A stretch of 64,000 nucleotides of DNA from JACMLD01 sp964245425. Lineage in GTDB: Bacteria; Bacteroidota; Bacteroidia; Chitinophagales; Chitinophagaceae. Both the position numbers and the translations under genes were made by a program. Below, piece by piece: positions 46,443 to 55,203 of this stretch (position 1 is the first letter of the stretch; each line of letters starts with the position of its first letter). The DNA is taken from assembly GCA_964245425.1 (NCBI GenBank), contig CAXTMV010000002.1, forward strand, positions 20,444 to 84,443. Reading direction: 5' to 3'. The notes below the pieces were generated by a model. That model was given only the letters and a program-made list of their open reading frames with translations. It was not told where the DNA came from and made no database searches.

Positions 46443-46540
46443 ATAAAACAGGCGGCTTTCTCATTACCTTGCCCCATAACAATTATATTTACCGGGCTGG
46501 CCAGCAAGCATGTGTTACCGGTACCGTTTATAAAAAAAAC

Positions 46541-47920
46541 ATGATTGTAGAATTCGTCATCGCCCTTTTTACCATACGCTACCTGCGGACCGTACTGAAG
46601 AATAACAACCAGTTACTGGTCTGGGACAAGCAGCTGCTGGTGGGCCAGGTGGCCATTACCGGCCTGCTGGTGGCATCTTTTATCATTCACCGAAGTGATA
46701 CGGTAGGGGTGCTTTTAACCGATGGGTTTCTCGGATACCTGATATACCTGACGCTTACCCGAAAAGAATTCCTGCCTGCCAAATCACTTATATACGCTGT
46801 ATTGCCTTATGTAGGCGTATCGGTTGTTAGAGCGCTCGTGAGACTGATCAGTAAAAGTTTTTACGATAGCTGGGACGAACTTTTTGATACGGCTTCCATT
46901 TTTGCGGTTATCTGGATGGTGGCAATGTGGTTTATTACGCGGAAGCAGCGCAATACGCTTGAAAAAGAGCGGCTGCGGTCACTGCAGAAAGAAAAAGAAT
47001 ACCATATTACGGAGTCTTTAAGGGCGCAACTGGAAGTACAGGTAGCGGAACGCACGTCGGCGCTTACCCAGCAGAAAGAACAATTGCAGCAAACACTGGA
47101 TGAGCTTAAAGCCACGCAGGCACAACTGATACAATCGGAAAAAATGGCTTCGCTGGGCGAGCTCACCGCCGGTATTGCCCACGAAATACAAAACCCGCTT
47201 AATTTTGTAAATAATTTTTCGGAGGTTAATACCGAGCTGATCGCCGAAATGAAAACGGCGCTCAGCAAAGGCGACCTGGAAGAAGCCAAAGCCCTGGCAG
47301 AAGACATTACTGCGAATGAAGAAAAAATAAACCACCATGGCAAAAGGGCCGATGCCATTGTAAAAGGCATGTTGCAGCACAGCCGAAACAGCAGCGGGCA
47401 GAAAGAACCTACCGATATAAATGCCCTGGCCGATGAATACCTCCGCCTGGCCTACCATGGCCTCCGCGCAAAAGACAAGTCTTTTAACGCCACTATGAAA
47501 ACCGATTTTGATGCGTCCATTGGCCAAATCAATATCATTCCGCAAGACATGGGCCGCGTTATCCTGAACCTTATTACCAATGCCTTTTATGTGGTAGCCG
47601 AAAAAAAGAAACCCCTTACCCCGGAAGGCCGGCTCAACCCGGCTTTTAAAGATTATGTTCCAACGGTTACCGTTAGCACAAAGAAAATAGATAATAAAGT
47701 GCTGATCTGTGTGCGCGACAATGGCAACGGCATTCCGCCCCAGGTACTGGACAAAATATTTCAACCCTTTTTTACCACCAAGCCTACCGGGGAAGGAACC
47801 GGCCTGGGCCTGAGCATGAGCTATGATATTGTAACAAAGGGGCATGGCGGCGAACTGAAAGTGGAAACAAAGGAAAACGAGGGTTCTGTTTTTACCATAC
47901 AATTGCCCATACAACCTTAA
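46541..47920 (+). CDS. Membrane sensor histidine kinase of a cyclase-linked operon
   Basis: A 459-residue kinase with four to five hydrophobic segments in the first 133 residues and no periplasmic domain, a long coiled coil (137-200), phosphoacceptor His214 in GIAHEIQNPLNFVNNFSE, and an HATPase with NLITNAFYVVAEKK, DNGNGIP and GTGLGLSMSYDI. The coiled coil and sequence near His214 resemble kinases that signal to separate receiver proteins. I choose ATG 46541, which starts the first membrane helix; a longer frame from 46469 adds 24 polar residues and is unlikely. The REC gene follows nine bases later. Confidence 0.92.
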   Translation: MIVEFVIALFTIRYLRTVLKNNNQLLVWDKQLLVGQVAITGLLVASFIIHRSDTVGVLLTDGFLGYLIYLTLTRKEFLPAKSLIYAVLPYVGVSVVRALVRLISKSFYDSWDELFDTASIFAVIWMVAMWFITRKQRNTLEKERLRSLQKEKEYHITESLRAQLEVQVAERTSALTQQKEQLQQTLDELKATQAQLIQSEKMASLGELTAGIAHEIQNPLNFVNNFSEVNTELIAEMKTALSKGDLEEAKALAEDITANEEKINHHGKRADAIVKGMLQHSRNSSGQKEPTDINALADEYLRLAYHGLRAKDKSFNATMKTDFDASIGQINIIPQDMGRVILNLITNAFYVVAEKKKPLTPEGRLNPAFKDYVPTVTVSTKKIDNKVLICVRDNGNGIPPQVLDKIFQPFFTTKPTGEGTGLGLSMSYDIVTKGHGGELKVETKENEGSVFTIQLPIQP

Positions 47921-47928
47921 AGCTGCAA

Positions 47929-48303
47929 ATGAAAATTTTAGTTGTAGACGACGAAAAAGACATACAGACCCTTTTTGAACAACGGTTCAGAAAAGAGATC
48001 AGAGATGGATCCATCCAGTTCGCCTTTGCTTTTTCCGGTGAAGATGCGCTGGCTTATCTCAACGCCCGTAAACATGAGGCGGTATTGATTTTGTCTGATA
48101 TTAATATGCCCGGTATGAGCGGCCTTGAACTGCTGGGCCAAATTAAACAGCTGCACATAGCGCCCCCTCCGGTAGTAATGATGATAACGGCTTATGGCGA
48201 TGCAGAAAATTTTAACACCGCCAAGCAGCTGGGCGCAGATGATTTTCTGACCAAACCGGTTGATTTTAATTTATTAAAAGAAAAACTAAAACTGATACAT
48301 TGA
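47929..48303 (+). CDS. Single-domain response regulator (REC only)
   Basis: A 124-residue receiver with DDE (7-9), phosphoacceptor Asp57 in LILSDINMPGMSG, ITAYGDA and the Lys of DDFLTKPVDF. There is no output domain, so it acts by protein interaction or as a phosphate sink. Its last base pair is shared with the start of the next gene (TGATG), so the two are tightly coupled. Its REC resembles that of the cyclase downstream (LSDINMP in both), so one probably arose from the other by duplication. Confidence 0.93.
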   Translation: MKILVVDDEKDIQTLFEQRFRKEIRDGSIQFAFAFSGEDALAYLNARKHEAVLILSDINMPGMSGLELLGQIKQLHIAPPPVVMMITAYGDAENFNTAKQLGADDFLTKPVDFNLLKEKLKLIH

Positions 48304-49343
48304 TGGCGAAGATACTGGTGGCCGACGATGAGGCAGATCTGGAAATGCTGATCAAACAAAAGTTCCGGCAGAAAATAAGAGAGAAAGTATACGAATTTGT
48401 TTTTGCCGTTAACGGTAATGATGCGCTGGAGAAAATACGGCAGCACCCCGACGTGGATATCGTACTTAGCGATATCAATATGCCGGAAATGGACGGTCTT
48501 ACCCTGCTGAGCCGCCTGGGCGAGTCGAGTCCGCTGATCAAGGCCGTGATTGTATCTGCCTACGGCGATATGGAGAATATCCGTACCGCCATGAACCGGG
48601 GCGCCTTCGATTTTATTACCAAGCCCATCAATTTTGAAGACCTGACCCTTACCATGGAGAAAACCCTGCGGCATGTAGGGCAAACCCGCGAAACGCTGAA
48701 AGCCATCAAAGAGAATAACATTCTTAAAATGTATGTAGATGAAACCGTGCTGAAGTTCATGGCCAGCCGCGAGTTTGAGTCTTCCCTGATTGCGAATGAA
48801 AATGTGGAAGCCAGCATCGTCTTTATAGACATCTGCAGCTTTACCGCCATCAGCGAGCATGCGCCGGCAGATACCGTGGTAAAATTGCTGAATAACTATT
48901 TCGATGTAATGGTAAAAGAGATCATTGCGCAGGGCGGCTACATCGATAAATTTATCGGGGATGCTATTATGGCTGTTTTCCGCGGCGATTACCACCTCGA
49001 TCGCTCCATCGACGCTGCACTGGCCGTGAGAAGCAAGATCAACAGCATGCCGGTACTGGAAGACCAGCATTCGTTTTCGCCCAAAGTATCCATCGGCATC
49101 AACAGTGGGGAAATGATCTCCGGCAATATCGGGTCCGCCAGCCTACGGCGGCTAGACTATACCGTTATCGGAGATGTGGTGAACACAGCGCAGCGGCTGC
49201 AGGCCGCCGCCACCCAAAACCAGATATTGATCGATGAGGCCTGTTATGAGAAAGTAAAAGAATCTTTTAACTGCCAGAAAGTAGGCGAGGTGCAACTGAA
49301 AAATAAATCAAAAGCCTGTACCGTATATGAAGTAATGGATTAA
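48303..49343 (+). CDS. Response regulator with class III nucleotide cyclase output
   Basis: A 346-residue protein with an N-terminal receiver (DDE at 8-10, phosphoacceptor Asp57, SAYGDM, Lys in ITKPINF) and a C-terminal cyclase domain (about 170-346). In the cyclase SIVFIDICSFT and KFIGDAIMAVF hold the metal-binding aspartates, and the Lys of DKFIGD with the Asp of DYTVIGDVVNTAQRL is the adenine-selecting pair, so adenylate cyclase is the likely activity (the guanylate alternative is less likely). The last gene of a three-gene unit with a kinase and a REC protein, it would raise cAMP, or another cyclic nucleotide, when phosphorylated (inference). No cAMP-binding effector is in the window. Confidence 0.92.
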   Translation: MAKILVADDEADLEMLIKQKFRQKIREKVYEFVFAVNGNDALEKIRQHPDVDIVLSDINMPEMDGLTLLSRLGESSPLIKAVIVSAYGDMENIRTAMNRGAFDFITKPINFEDLTLTMEKTLRHVGQTRETLKAIKENNILKMYVDETVLKFMASREFESSLIANENVEASIVFIDICSFTAISEHAPADTVVKLLNNYFDVMVKEIIAQGGYIDKFIGDAIMAVFRGDYHLDRSIDAALAVRSKINSMPVLEDQHSFSPKVSIGINSGEMISGNIGSASLRRLDYTVIGDVVNTAQRLQAAATQNQILIDEACYEKVKESFNCQKVGEVQLKNKSKACTVYEVMD

Positions 49344-49347
49344 TCAA

Positions 49348-49431
49348 AGGTGGGTCGTCCTTTCCAGAGGGCGGTTCACCTTGGAACCGCTGCAAAGGAA
49401 AGTTGAGCCGTCCTAAAAGGGCGACCCACCT
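49348..49431. repeat. Nested palindrome between convergent genes
   Basis: An outer stem pairs AGGTGGGTCG at 49348-49357 with CGACCCACCT at 49422-49431, and the match extends a few bases inward with one G-U step. Inside is a second perfect hairpin, GCGGTTC and GAACCGC around 49371-49390. The 84-base cruciform-like unit lies five bases after the cyclase stop and 12 before the convergent gene. It may serve as a two-way terminator or be a repetitive extragenic palindrome. Confidence 0.55.
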
Positions 49432-49442
49432 GTAGTAGAGCA

Positions 49443-50729
49443 TCAAAGCAGTTCCAGCGCGGCCAGGTCAATCACCGGCTGCAGCGTTGGCTTTTCTACG
49501 TTGTACATTTTTTTCAATACACCGGTTTCATTAAAGAAGCCGCCATTCTTCATAAAAAAATAACCGTTTTCAACACCGCCGTCGTAATCCAGCCGGTACC
49601 CCTTATGGGCCGTAGCATCTGCCGTCAGTGTCATTTTGTAGNNNNNNNNNNGTTTAATCCATTGGTTGTGCCAGTAGGCCTTGCGGCTGATATTGCCGGC
49701 ATCGGGCTCAAAATTTTCGAGAAAAGAATGCAGTTTAGTTAAATAGGTCTGCGTAGACGGCCGGTCGAAACTGGCAATCAGCAACCACTTGGCATTATCG
49801 TTATCGTAAAAAAAAGCAGTATAACGGGTATAATTATGCGCGATTGGCAACGCATGCAGCAAAAACCGGCAGGTTTCACCGGTTTTCCAGTTATAAACCA
49901 AGTGCGAATGGCCACCGGAACCCTCATTACCGAATTCGTCTGCTACTACTCCAGCCCCTTTTTTTACCAGCCTGATTTTCTGGCTGTCGGGGATGGCCCT
50001 GGGATCATCTGTATTAAAAGGACTCCATACTGAAAAAATAATCCTTTTTTCAGTGGGGCTATTCGCCTGCATGCCGAAATAGCCTTCGGCAAACCCGCCA
50101 GCCATAAAATAAGAACCCGGCACATCATTCCCCGGCGGCACGGTGATCTCATTGTAAAACCATTCCGCTGCTTGGCCGGTTTCAGTCATGTCGTAATTCA
50201 TATGCACCGATGCGCCGCGTCTTCCCCAGTAAAAATAATGGTCGTCGTTGTTTTTTACAAAGACGGTGCCGCTGTCTACTGCACTGCCGCTGATTTGAAA
50301 AGCTTTGGCCATGGCAAATACCGGCCCGGTTTTATGGATACCCCGGGCATCGATTCTAATATAGCCGGGTGTATTGATTTGCCAGCTGCCGGCATTGTAC
50401 AGGCTGTCGGTAGCTGTCCGCGCCAAGAGGCTATGCGGCAGGTTATGGATGGTAAATTGCAAACGGCTTTCGCCCGCCGGAACCTGCAGCAATACCTGCA
50501 GACGCAGCGTTCCCTTCCGTTGCAGCTTTATATAGGTACTCCAAACCACGTCGTTGTTCTGCCATTCTTGCCACCCTTCATTTGTTACGGCTTCGCGTTC
50601 ACTGGAACCTGTTTTCTGAACCCAGGAATTGCCGCCGAGTGGAACGGTAAGACGGATGGATTGGCCAACCAGTTGGGACCTGACAAAAAAAACAGTTGCG
50701 AAACAAAACAAGTGCCATATCCATTTCAT
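49443..50729 (-). CDS. DUF5077/DUF3472 domain protein, exported
   Basis: A 428-residue secreted protein with an N-terminal signal peptide (ending LVGQS). The first half resembles a DUF5077 carbohydrate-binding-like domain (WSTYIKLQRKGTLRLQVLLQ, IHNLPHSL, NAGSWQINTPGYIRIDARGI), and the second DUF3472 (SYFMAGGFAEGYFGMQANSPTEKRIIFSVWSPF, GGHSHLVYNWKTGETCRFLLHA, YTRYTAFFYDNDNAKWLLIASFDRP). Ten N at 49642-49651 leave about four residues unknown near the C-terminus. The FAD oxidoreductase gene lies 72 bases upstream on the same strand. Role is probably carbohydrate binding. Confidence 0.87.
   Translation of the reverse strand: MKWIWHLFCFATVFFVRSQLVGQSIRLTVPLGGNSWVQKTGSSEREAVTNEGWQEWQNNDVVWSTYIKLQRKGTLRLQVLLQVPAGESRLQFTIHNLPHSLLARTATDSLYNAGSWQINTPGYIRIDARGIHKTGPVFAMAKAFQISGSAVDSGTVFVKNNDDHYFYWGRRGASVHMNYDMTETGQAAEWFYNEITVPPGNDVPGSYFMAGGFAEGYFGMQANSPTEKRIIFSVWSPFNTDDPRAIPDSQKIRLVKKGAGVVADEFGNEGSGGHSHLVYNWKTGETCRFLLHALPIAHNYTRYTAFFYDNDNAKWLLIASFDRPSTQTYLTKLHSFLENFEPDAGNISRKAYWHNQWIKXXXXYKMTLTADATAHKGYRLDYDGGVENGYFFMKNGGFFNETGVLKKMYNVEKPTLQPVIDLAALELL
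49642..49651. other. Assembly gap (ten N)
   Basis: Ten undetermined bases inside the DUF3472 gene; the frame continues across when ten bases are counted. Confidence 0.95.
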
Positions 50730-50801
50730 AATACCGGTTTTTATAGCAACATTTTATTTGTCCGTCAATTTACCGCCAGTAAAAAAGTACGTTTCTTTCC
50801 T

Positions 50802-52805
50802 TTATTCTTTGCCTGGCACAAACAATACCGCATCTGCTACTACCAGCCCGTTGGCGCCTTTTGTAGAAACATCTACATAATTGCTTTTGCCCTGCTGCAG
50901 GCTGAACCTGCCCAGCGACACCCATTCTCCCGAAGTTTGGCCTTCTACACGGATAGCAGACTGGTCAATGGTAATATTGTGCCGTTGCTTGCCATCAAAA
51001 CAAACCATGGTCATGCTGGCCGCCAGGCTGTCTACTTTGGGCATGTAGGCATAGATATTGTACAAGCCGCTTTTCAGCACTTCCGGTGTAAAGCGAACTG
51101 TCTTTAGTTGCCCGTCGCGCGCATCCGTTGTAAACATCGAAGGGCCATAGCAGCCTTTCGTAACCCGGTTCCAGCTACCGGTAAGGGATACCTGCTTACT
51201 GTCGTCGTTGTCTACCTGTATTTCTACCGTGCTGTTGTCTGCCAGCGGGTGCAGCAGCAATGCCTGTTTTAGTTTATCCACTTTTACCTGCTGTACGCTG
51301 GTATGTTCATCAATGGCCATGATGGCCGCCATGGCCGCCGACTGGCTCAGCACCATAAATACCGGCTCCATGCGGATAGAGCCGTAGGCAATATGGGTGG
51401 CCGACAAGCATACCGGCACCAGCAGGTTCCTGCATTCTTCTGCCTGCGGAACAATGGCCCGGTAAGATACCGGGTAAGGACCAAAACCACCTACCTGCAC
51501 ATCGCCCTCATTCTTTACCATGCCATCTTTTACAATCCGCTCGCAATTGTGCGAGTCCATGGTATAGGCCGCCATGCCCACGCCATCTGCTACCAGTTCC
51601 CTGCCTTCGCAGTTGGCCTGCGTCATAATATACGCGCCCTTCATTCTCCTTGCTTCGCGTACATAGAGCTGCGGCGTCCAGTTGCCATTGTCAGCATATT
51701 CATCTTTGGGATATCCCCAGGGCAGCAGCTGATCACGCAGGTAGGCAGGCATGCGCGGATCGTGCCCGATAAAATACAGGAACCCTTTAATATAGTCTTC
51801 GTGCGCCTGCTGTATCTTTTCCCGCGTTGCATAATTTCCTTCCGGATAATCATAATTCATCCCAATCATGTCTGTAGAAAAAGGGCCGTTGTTGTTGATA
51901 TCCGTTTTATGGTTGGGCATCAGATCAAATTTCATGAACGCATTGAGATCCTTTGCCGGCTTTTTCTCCAGCACGCGCAACAATAGTTCGTATTGGGCGG
52001 AATTGTAGCCGGCCGGCTTTGTGATTGCGATGCGGTTGGCAGGATCGTTGGTTAAACAGATCCGGAAATTATAGGTCTGTATTTTTTTATCGCCGCTGCC
52101 GGCCAGGGCCAGCGGCGCGGGAGAAATCCCCCATAGAAGACCGCTGCTGCTATCGCCCGGTATTTTATAGGGGTCGATGCCATCGGGAAACTGGTGTTTG
52201 TCGCGCAGCTGCACACCATTGTAGGTTTCATTGAATGCTGCATTGGCTTCCCTTCCCGTAAAATAAGATACCCCTGCCTTTGCCATCAGGTCACCTTCAT
52301 AAGAACAATCAATAAAGATTTTTGCCGAAATGGTCTGGTAAGAGCCCGTACCCGGCTGCGCTGAATTTTCAATAACGATCGATTCAATATAGCCTTTCCT
52401 GTCCTTCGTTACCGATACCAGCCGGTGCTGGTAAAGCGGTTCCAGGCCGGCCGCCTGCAGGTATTGTTTATAAACATCCAGCGCTACATGCGGCTCAAAG
52501 ATCCATTGTTCAAATTTTCCGTACTGCGCGCCCACCCGGCGGTAAAAATCCCTCGATAAACCACTGATGGCATATTTATTTCCGATATCGGTATAACCCA
52601 GTCCGCCGGTAGTAAGTCCACCCACCTGTTTGCCCGGTTCAACCAGCAAAACAGATTTACCCATTTTCTTTGCTGTATAGGCGGCTATTACGCCGCCGGA
52701 TGTGCCACCGTATACACAAATATCAACTGATTGTGCCGTTTGCGCACTCAGCTGCGGAGAAAACAAAATAAATAATAGCAGGATAAAAATGGCAGGCTTT
52801 ATCAT
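50802..52805 (-). CDS. FAD-dependent oxidoreductase with C-terminal golvesin-like domain, exported
   Basis: A 667-residue exported protein (signal peptide ending QLSAQ). The nucleotide-binding motif VYGGTSGGVIAAYTAKKMGKSVLLVEP follows directly, then the FAD family motifs GGLTTGGLGYTD, FIDCSYEGDLMAKAGV and GGFGPYPVSYRAIVP. The C-terminal 150 residues (GSWNRVTKGCYGPSMFTTD, NYVDVSTKGANGLVVADAVLFVP) look like a golvesin/xanthan-lyase-type carbohydrate-binding domain. The FAD part belongs to a group typical of Bacteroidota polysaccharide loci with unknown substrate. I chose ATG 52805, which starts the signal peptide; a GTG or ATG upstream adds five residues. Confidence 0.9.
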   Translation of the reverse strand: MIKPAIFILLLFILFSPQLSAQTAQSVDICVYGGTSGGVIAAYTAKKMGKSVLLVEPGKQVGGLTTGGLGYTDIGNKYAISGLSRDFYRRVGAQYGKFEQWIFEPHVALDVYKQYLQAAGLEPLYQHRLVSVTKDRKGYIESIVIENSAQPGTGSYQTISAKIFIDCSYEGDLMAKAGVSYFTGREANAAFNETYNGVQLRDKHQFPDGIDPYKIPGDSSSGLLWGISPAPLALAGSGDKKIQTYNFRICLTNDPANRIAITKPAGYNSAQYELLLRVLEKKPAKDLNAFMKFDLMPNHKTDINNNGPFSTDMIGMNYDYPEGNYATREKIQQAHEDYIKGFLYFIGHDPRMPAYLRDQLLPWGYPKDEYADNGNWTPQLYVREARRMKGAYIMTQANCEGRELVADGVGMAAYTMDSHNCERIVKDGMVKNEGDVQVGGFGPYPVSYRAIVPQAEECRNLLVPVCLSATHIAYGSIRMEPVFMVLSQSAAMAAIMAIDEHTSVQQVKVDKLKQALLLHPLADNSTVEIQVDNDDSKQVSLTGSWNRVTKGCYGPSMFTTDARDGQLKTVRFTPEVLKSGLYNIYAYMPKVDSLAASMTMVCFDGKQRHNITIDQSAIRVEGQTSGEWVSLGRFSLQQGKSNYVDVSTKGANGLVVADAVLFVPGKE

Positions 52806-52847
52806 GACTACAGCGTTCAATAATGAAAATATAAAAAATTAAAATTG

Positions 52848-52919
52848 AAAAGTCAAAATTAAAAAGTGTTTGCCGGATTGCTTAGCCAGCCATTTTTGAC
52901 TTTTGCATTTTTACTTTTG
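52848..52919. promoter_or_regulatory. Divergent promoter with 11-bp inverted repeat and -7 box
   Basis: AAAAGTCAAAA at 52848-52858 is complementary to TTTTGACTTTT at 52894-52904, around a 35-base loop. On the plus strand TACTTTTG at 52912-52919 fits TAnnTTTG and ends 14 bases before the WYL regulator's ATG at 52934. The arms could be the operator of that regulator (inference), but they are AT-rich and of low complexity. Confidence 0.35.
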
Positions 52920-52933
52920 ATTACATTTACCCC

Positions 52934-53623
52934 ATGAACCGCATCGACCGGCTTTTTGGCATTCTCACTTTGCTACAGTCTAAGAAATATATTACCGGCG
53001 AAAAAATCGCGGAAAAATTTGGTATAAGCATTCGTTCCGTGTACCGCGATATCAAAGCCCTGAACGAACAGGGCATACCGGTTAGTTTTGAACCTTACCG
53101 TGGCTATTTTGTGGTAAATGGTTATTTTCTGCCACCTGTGTCTTTTAGCACAGAAGAAGCCAATTCCCTGATACTGATGGAATCGATTGTGTCTGGCTTC
53201 GCCGATGCATCCATTCAACAACATTACAGTACAGCACTCACAAAAGTAAAAGCGGTGTTGCGCGCATCGCAAAAAGATTCCGTTGAAAGGCTGGCGGCCA
53301 ATATCAAGTTCCAGGCATCGCCCTGCTTTATCCAGCACCACCATTACCTGGCCACCATCCAGCAGGCCATTGGCCAGCAGCGGGTGCTTGAAATAGAGTA
53401 TACCAATCTGCAAAAAGAAGTGTCCAAAAGAAAAGCAGAGCCCATCGGCCTGGTTTTTTATGCTTTTGCCTGGCACCTGATAGGCTGGTGCCATAATAAA
53501 AAAGACTACCGCGATTTTAAAGTGGCCCGCATTCTCCGTCTCCGATGCACCGAAGAAGCATTTACCTGCCAAAACCATATTCCGATAAACGATTATATCA
53601 AAAAACTACCGGTCGATTATTGA
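52934..53623 (+). CDS. WYL-domain transcriptional regulator (YafY/DeoR-like HTH)
   Basis: A 229-residue regulator. The N-terminal winged helix (MNRIDRLFGILTLLQSKKYITGEKIAEKFGISIRSVYRDIKALN) precedes the WYL domain (about 125-225, VLEIEYTNLQKEVSKRKAEPIGLVFYAFAWHLIGWCHNK, DFKVARILRL). WYL domains bind nucleic acid or small nucleotides. Divergent from the FAD/DUF3472 pair and so a possible regulator of it. Starts 14 bases behind a good -7 box. Confidence 0.9.
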   Translation: MNRIDRLFGILTLLQSKKYITGEKIAEKFGISIRSVYRDIKALNEQGIPVSFEPYRGYFVVNGYFLPPVSFSTEEANSLILMESIVSGFADASIQQHYSTALTKVKAVLRASQKDSVERLAANIKFQASPCFIQHHHYLATIQQAIGQQRVLEIEYTNLQKEVSKRKAEPIGLVFYAFAWHLIGWCHNKKDYRDFKVARILRLRCTEEAFTCQNHIPINDYIKKLPVDY

Positions 53624-53739
53624 ACCGGCCCGATCTTTCTCCAAAAAAAAAAGAAAAAAATAAATAGTACGGCAACTGCCCTGCCATAGGGTTGTCAGTG
53701 AGCGGTATTTACTTTGTTCATCATCTAAAAAAAACGATT

Positions 53740-54240
53740 ATGAACAACACCATCATTCAGTATTTCCGCCACCAGTTAAACGAAGAAGCTACTATTACCC
53801 GTAAGATGTTACAAAAAGTGCCGGCTAGCCAGTACGACTGGCAACCGCACCCTAAAAGCATGAGCCTGCTGCGGCTAGCCACCCATGTAGCAGAAATTCC
53901 GGGTTGGATGCAACTGGCCATTGATGTAGACGTACTGGATTTTGCCAAAACCAATTACCAGCCGGAACCGTTTACCGATAACCAAGGACTGATGGATTAT
54001 TTTGAAGCCCGGCTGGCGGCCGGAACCGCTGCGTTGCAAAAAGTGAACGATGATATACTGGGCAATAAATGGGAAATGCGCAACGGCGACCAGCTCTTTT
54101 TTGAATCCACCAAGGGCGAGGTATTGCGGATGTCTATGTCGCAGCTGATACACCACCGCGCACAGCTGGGTGTGTTCCTGCGCCTGCTGAATATTCCGAT
54201 ACCAGGTTCTTACGGGCCCAGCGCAGATGAAATGGAATAA
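53740..54240 (+). CDS. DinB family protein
   Basis: A 166-residue four-helix protein: metal-ligand histidines are in LLRLATHVAEIPGWM and SQLIHHRAQLGVFLRLL, with the usual PHPKSMSLLRL segment. DinB-type proteins are metal-dependent, often with thiol-related transferase or hydrolase activity; the reaction is not known here. ATG 53740 is preferred; the frame continues to a GTG at 53692 without support. A run of A (53640-53660) lies upstream. Monocistronic. Confidence 0.9.
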   Translation: MNNTIIQYFRHQLNEEATITRKMLQKVPASQYDWQPHPKSMSLLRLATHVAEIPGWMQLAIDVDVLDFAKTNYQPEPFTDNQGLMDYFEARLAAGTAALQKVNDDILGNKWEMRNGDQLFFESTKGEVLRMSMSQLIHHRAQLGVFLRLLNIPIPGSYGPSADEME

Positions 54241-54265
54241 TTATTTTTACCACAGAGGGAAAAAC

Positions 54266-54937
54266 CTAGTGCAGCAACGGTAACAATTCCATCAAATCAT
54301 GGATAATATAATCGGGTTGTGCGCTTTGCAGCTGCTCAAAACTATGTGCACCGGTGGTAATGCCAATGCTGATGCTGCAACCTGCATTTTTGCCTTCTTC
54401 TATATCAATGATAGAATCGCCCACTTTTACTACTTCTGCGGGGTTGCTGATGCCGGCCTGCTTCATGGCCAGCCAGATCATATCGGCATGGGGCCGGTTC
54501 TTTTCAACGTCGGTGGCAGTTACCAGGTTGTCGTAAGTTTCTCCCTTTTTCCAACCCAGCTTGTTGAGCAACGACACTGCCGTAGCGGTATTATAACCGG
54601 TATTAAGCACTACCAGTATATTCTGTTGTTTCAATGCCTGGAACAATGTGACTGCATTGGGCTGCGGTAGGATCTCAATGGCATCGTAGGCAACCGCCAG
54701 CAACCCAATAAAACGCTGGTAGATATTTTCAGACAGTTCATTGTCTTGTTTACCGGCATATACCTGCAGCACGCTTTTGATGGCCTGTCGTTTTTCCTTA
54801 CCCGCACCCTCCGCCATTACCTGGTCTAATGAAAAATCAAATCCCTTTTCATTGATTGCCTGGCGGAGGGTTTTATACACCACGTTGTCTTCATTTACCG
54901 TAGTGCCTGCCATGTCAAAAACAACCATCCTGATCAT
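54266..54937 (-). CDS. Phosphonatase-like HAD hydrolase
   Basis: A 223-residue HAD enzyme with the nucleophile motif VVFDMAGTTV (Asp8), Thr/Ser motif VLNTGYN, Lys in the KNRPHADMIW region and the metal motif KVGDSIIDIEEG. The DMAGTTV form and NAGCSISIGITTGAH match the PhnX-like group (TIGR03351-type), related to phosphonoacetaldehyde hydrolase, although no phosphonate genes are near. Real substrate unknown. Convergent with DinB (26 bases). Confidence 0.88.
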   Translation of the reverse strand: MIRMVVFDMAGTTVNEDNVVYKTLRQAINEKGFDFSLDQVMAEGAGKEKRQAIKSVLQVYAGKQDNELSENIYQRFIGLLAVAYDAIEILPQPNAVTLFQALKQQNILVVLNTGYNTATAVSLLNKLGWKKGETYDNLVTATDVEKNRPHADMIWLAMKQAGISNPAEVVKVGDSIIDIEEGKNAGCSISIGITTGAHSFEQLQSAQPDYIIHDLMELLPLLH

Positions 54938-55126
54938 TGCTGCTAATTTAAATTTGATAATGAATGCTCCTTTACTGAACCCGCCTTACCGGCCTGCTGA
55001 TAAGGGCCGATGGCAAAGATGCATATCTTCCGGCAGAAAAATCACTGCCTTTCAACGGCAGCGCTGTACAATGGATAAGAAATCAAAGCTGCACGGCTAT
55101 TGTTATTTTCGTATTAATTTTTGATC

Positions 55127-55134
55127 TACATTTG
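55127..55134 (+). promoter_or_regulatory. Candidate -7 box for the PAP2-like gene
   Basis: TACATTTG fits TAnnTTTG exactly and lies 70 bases upstream of the GTG start at 55204. A clear -33 is absent (TTTTC at a suitable distance only). Confidence 0.35.
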
Positions 55135-55203
55135 AACCCTGACCCCAAAATAAAGATTGACCAGTAAACCATATTTTTTAATGTTGCTTAATATTGATCT
55201 ATA

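Noticed and set aside
47018..47914. Long minus-strand open frame (298 codons) opposite the membrane kinase gene
   Set aside because: It has no signal, family motif or sensible composition and lies fully antisense to a clear kinase. The same holds for the minus-strand frame at 48192-49070 opposite the cyclase.
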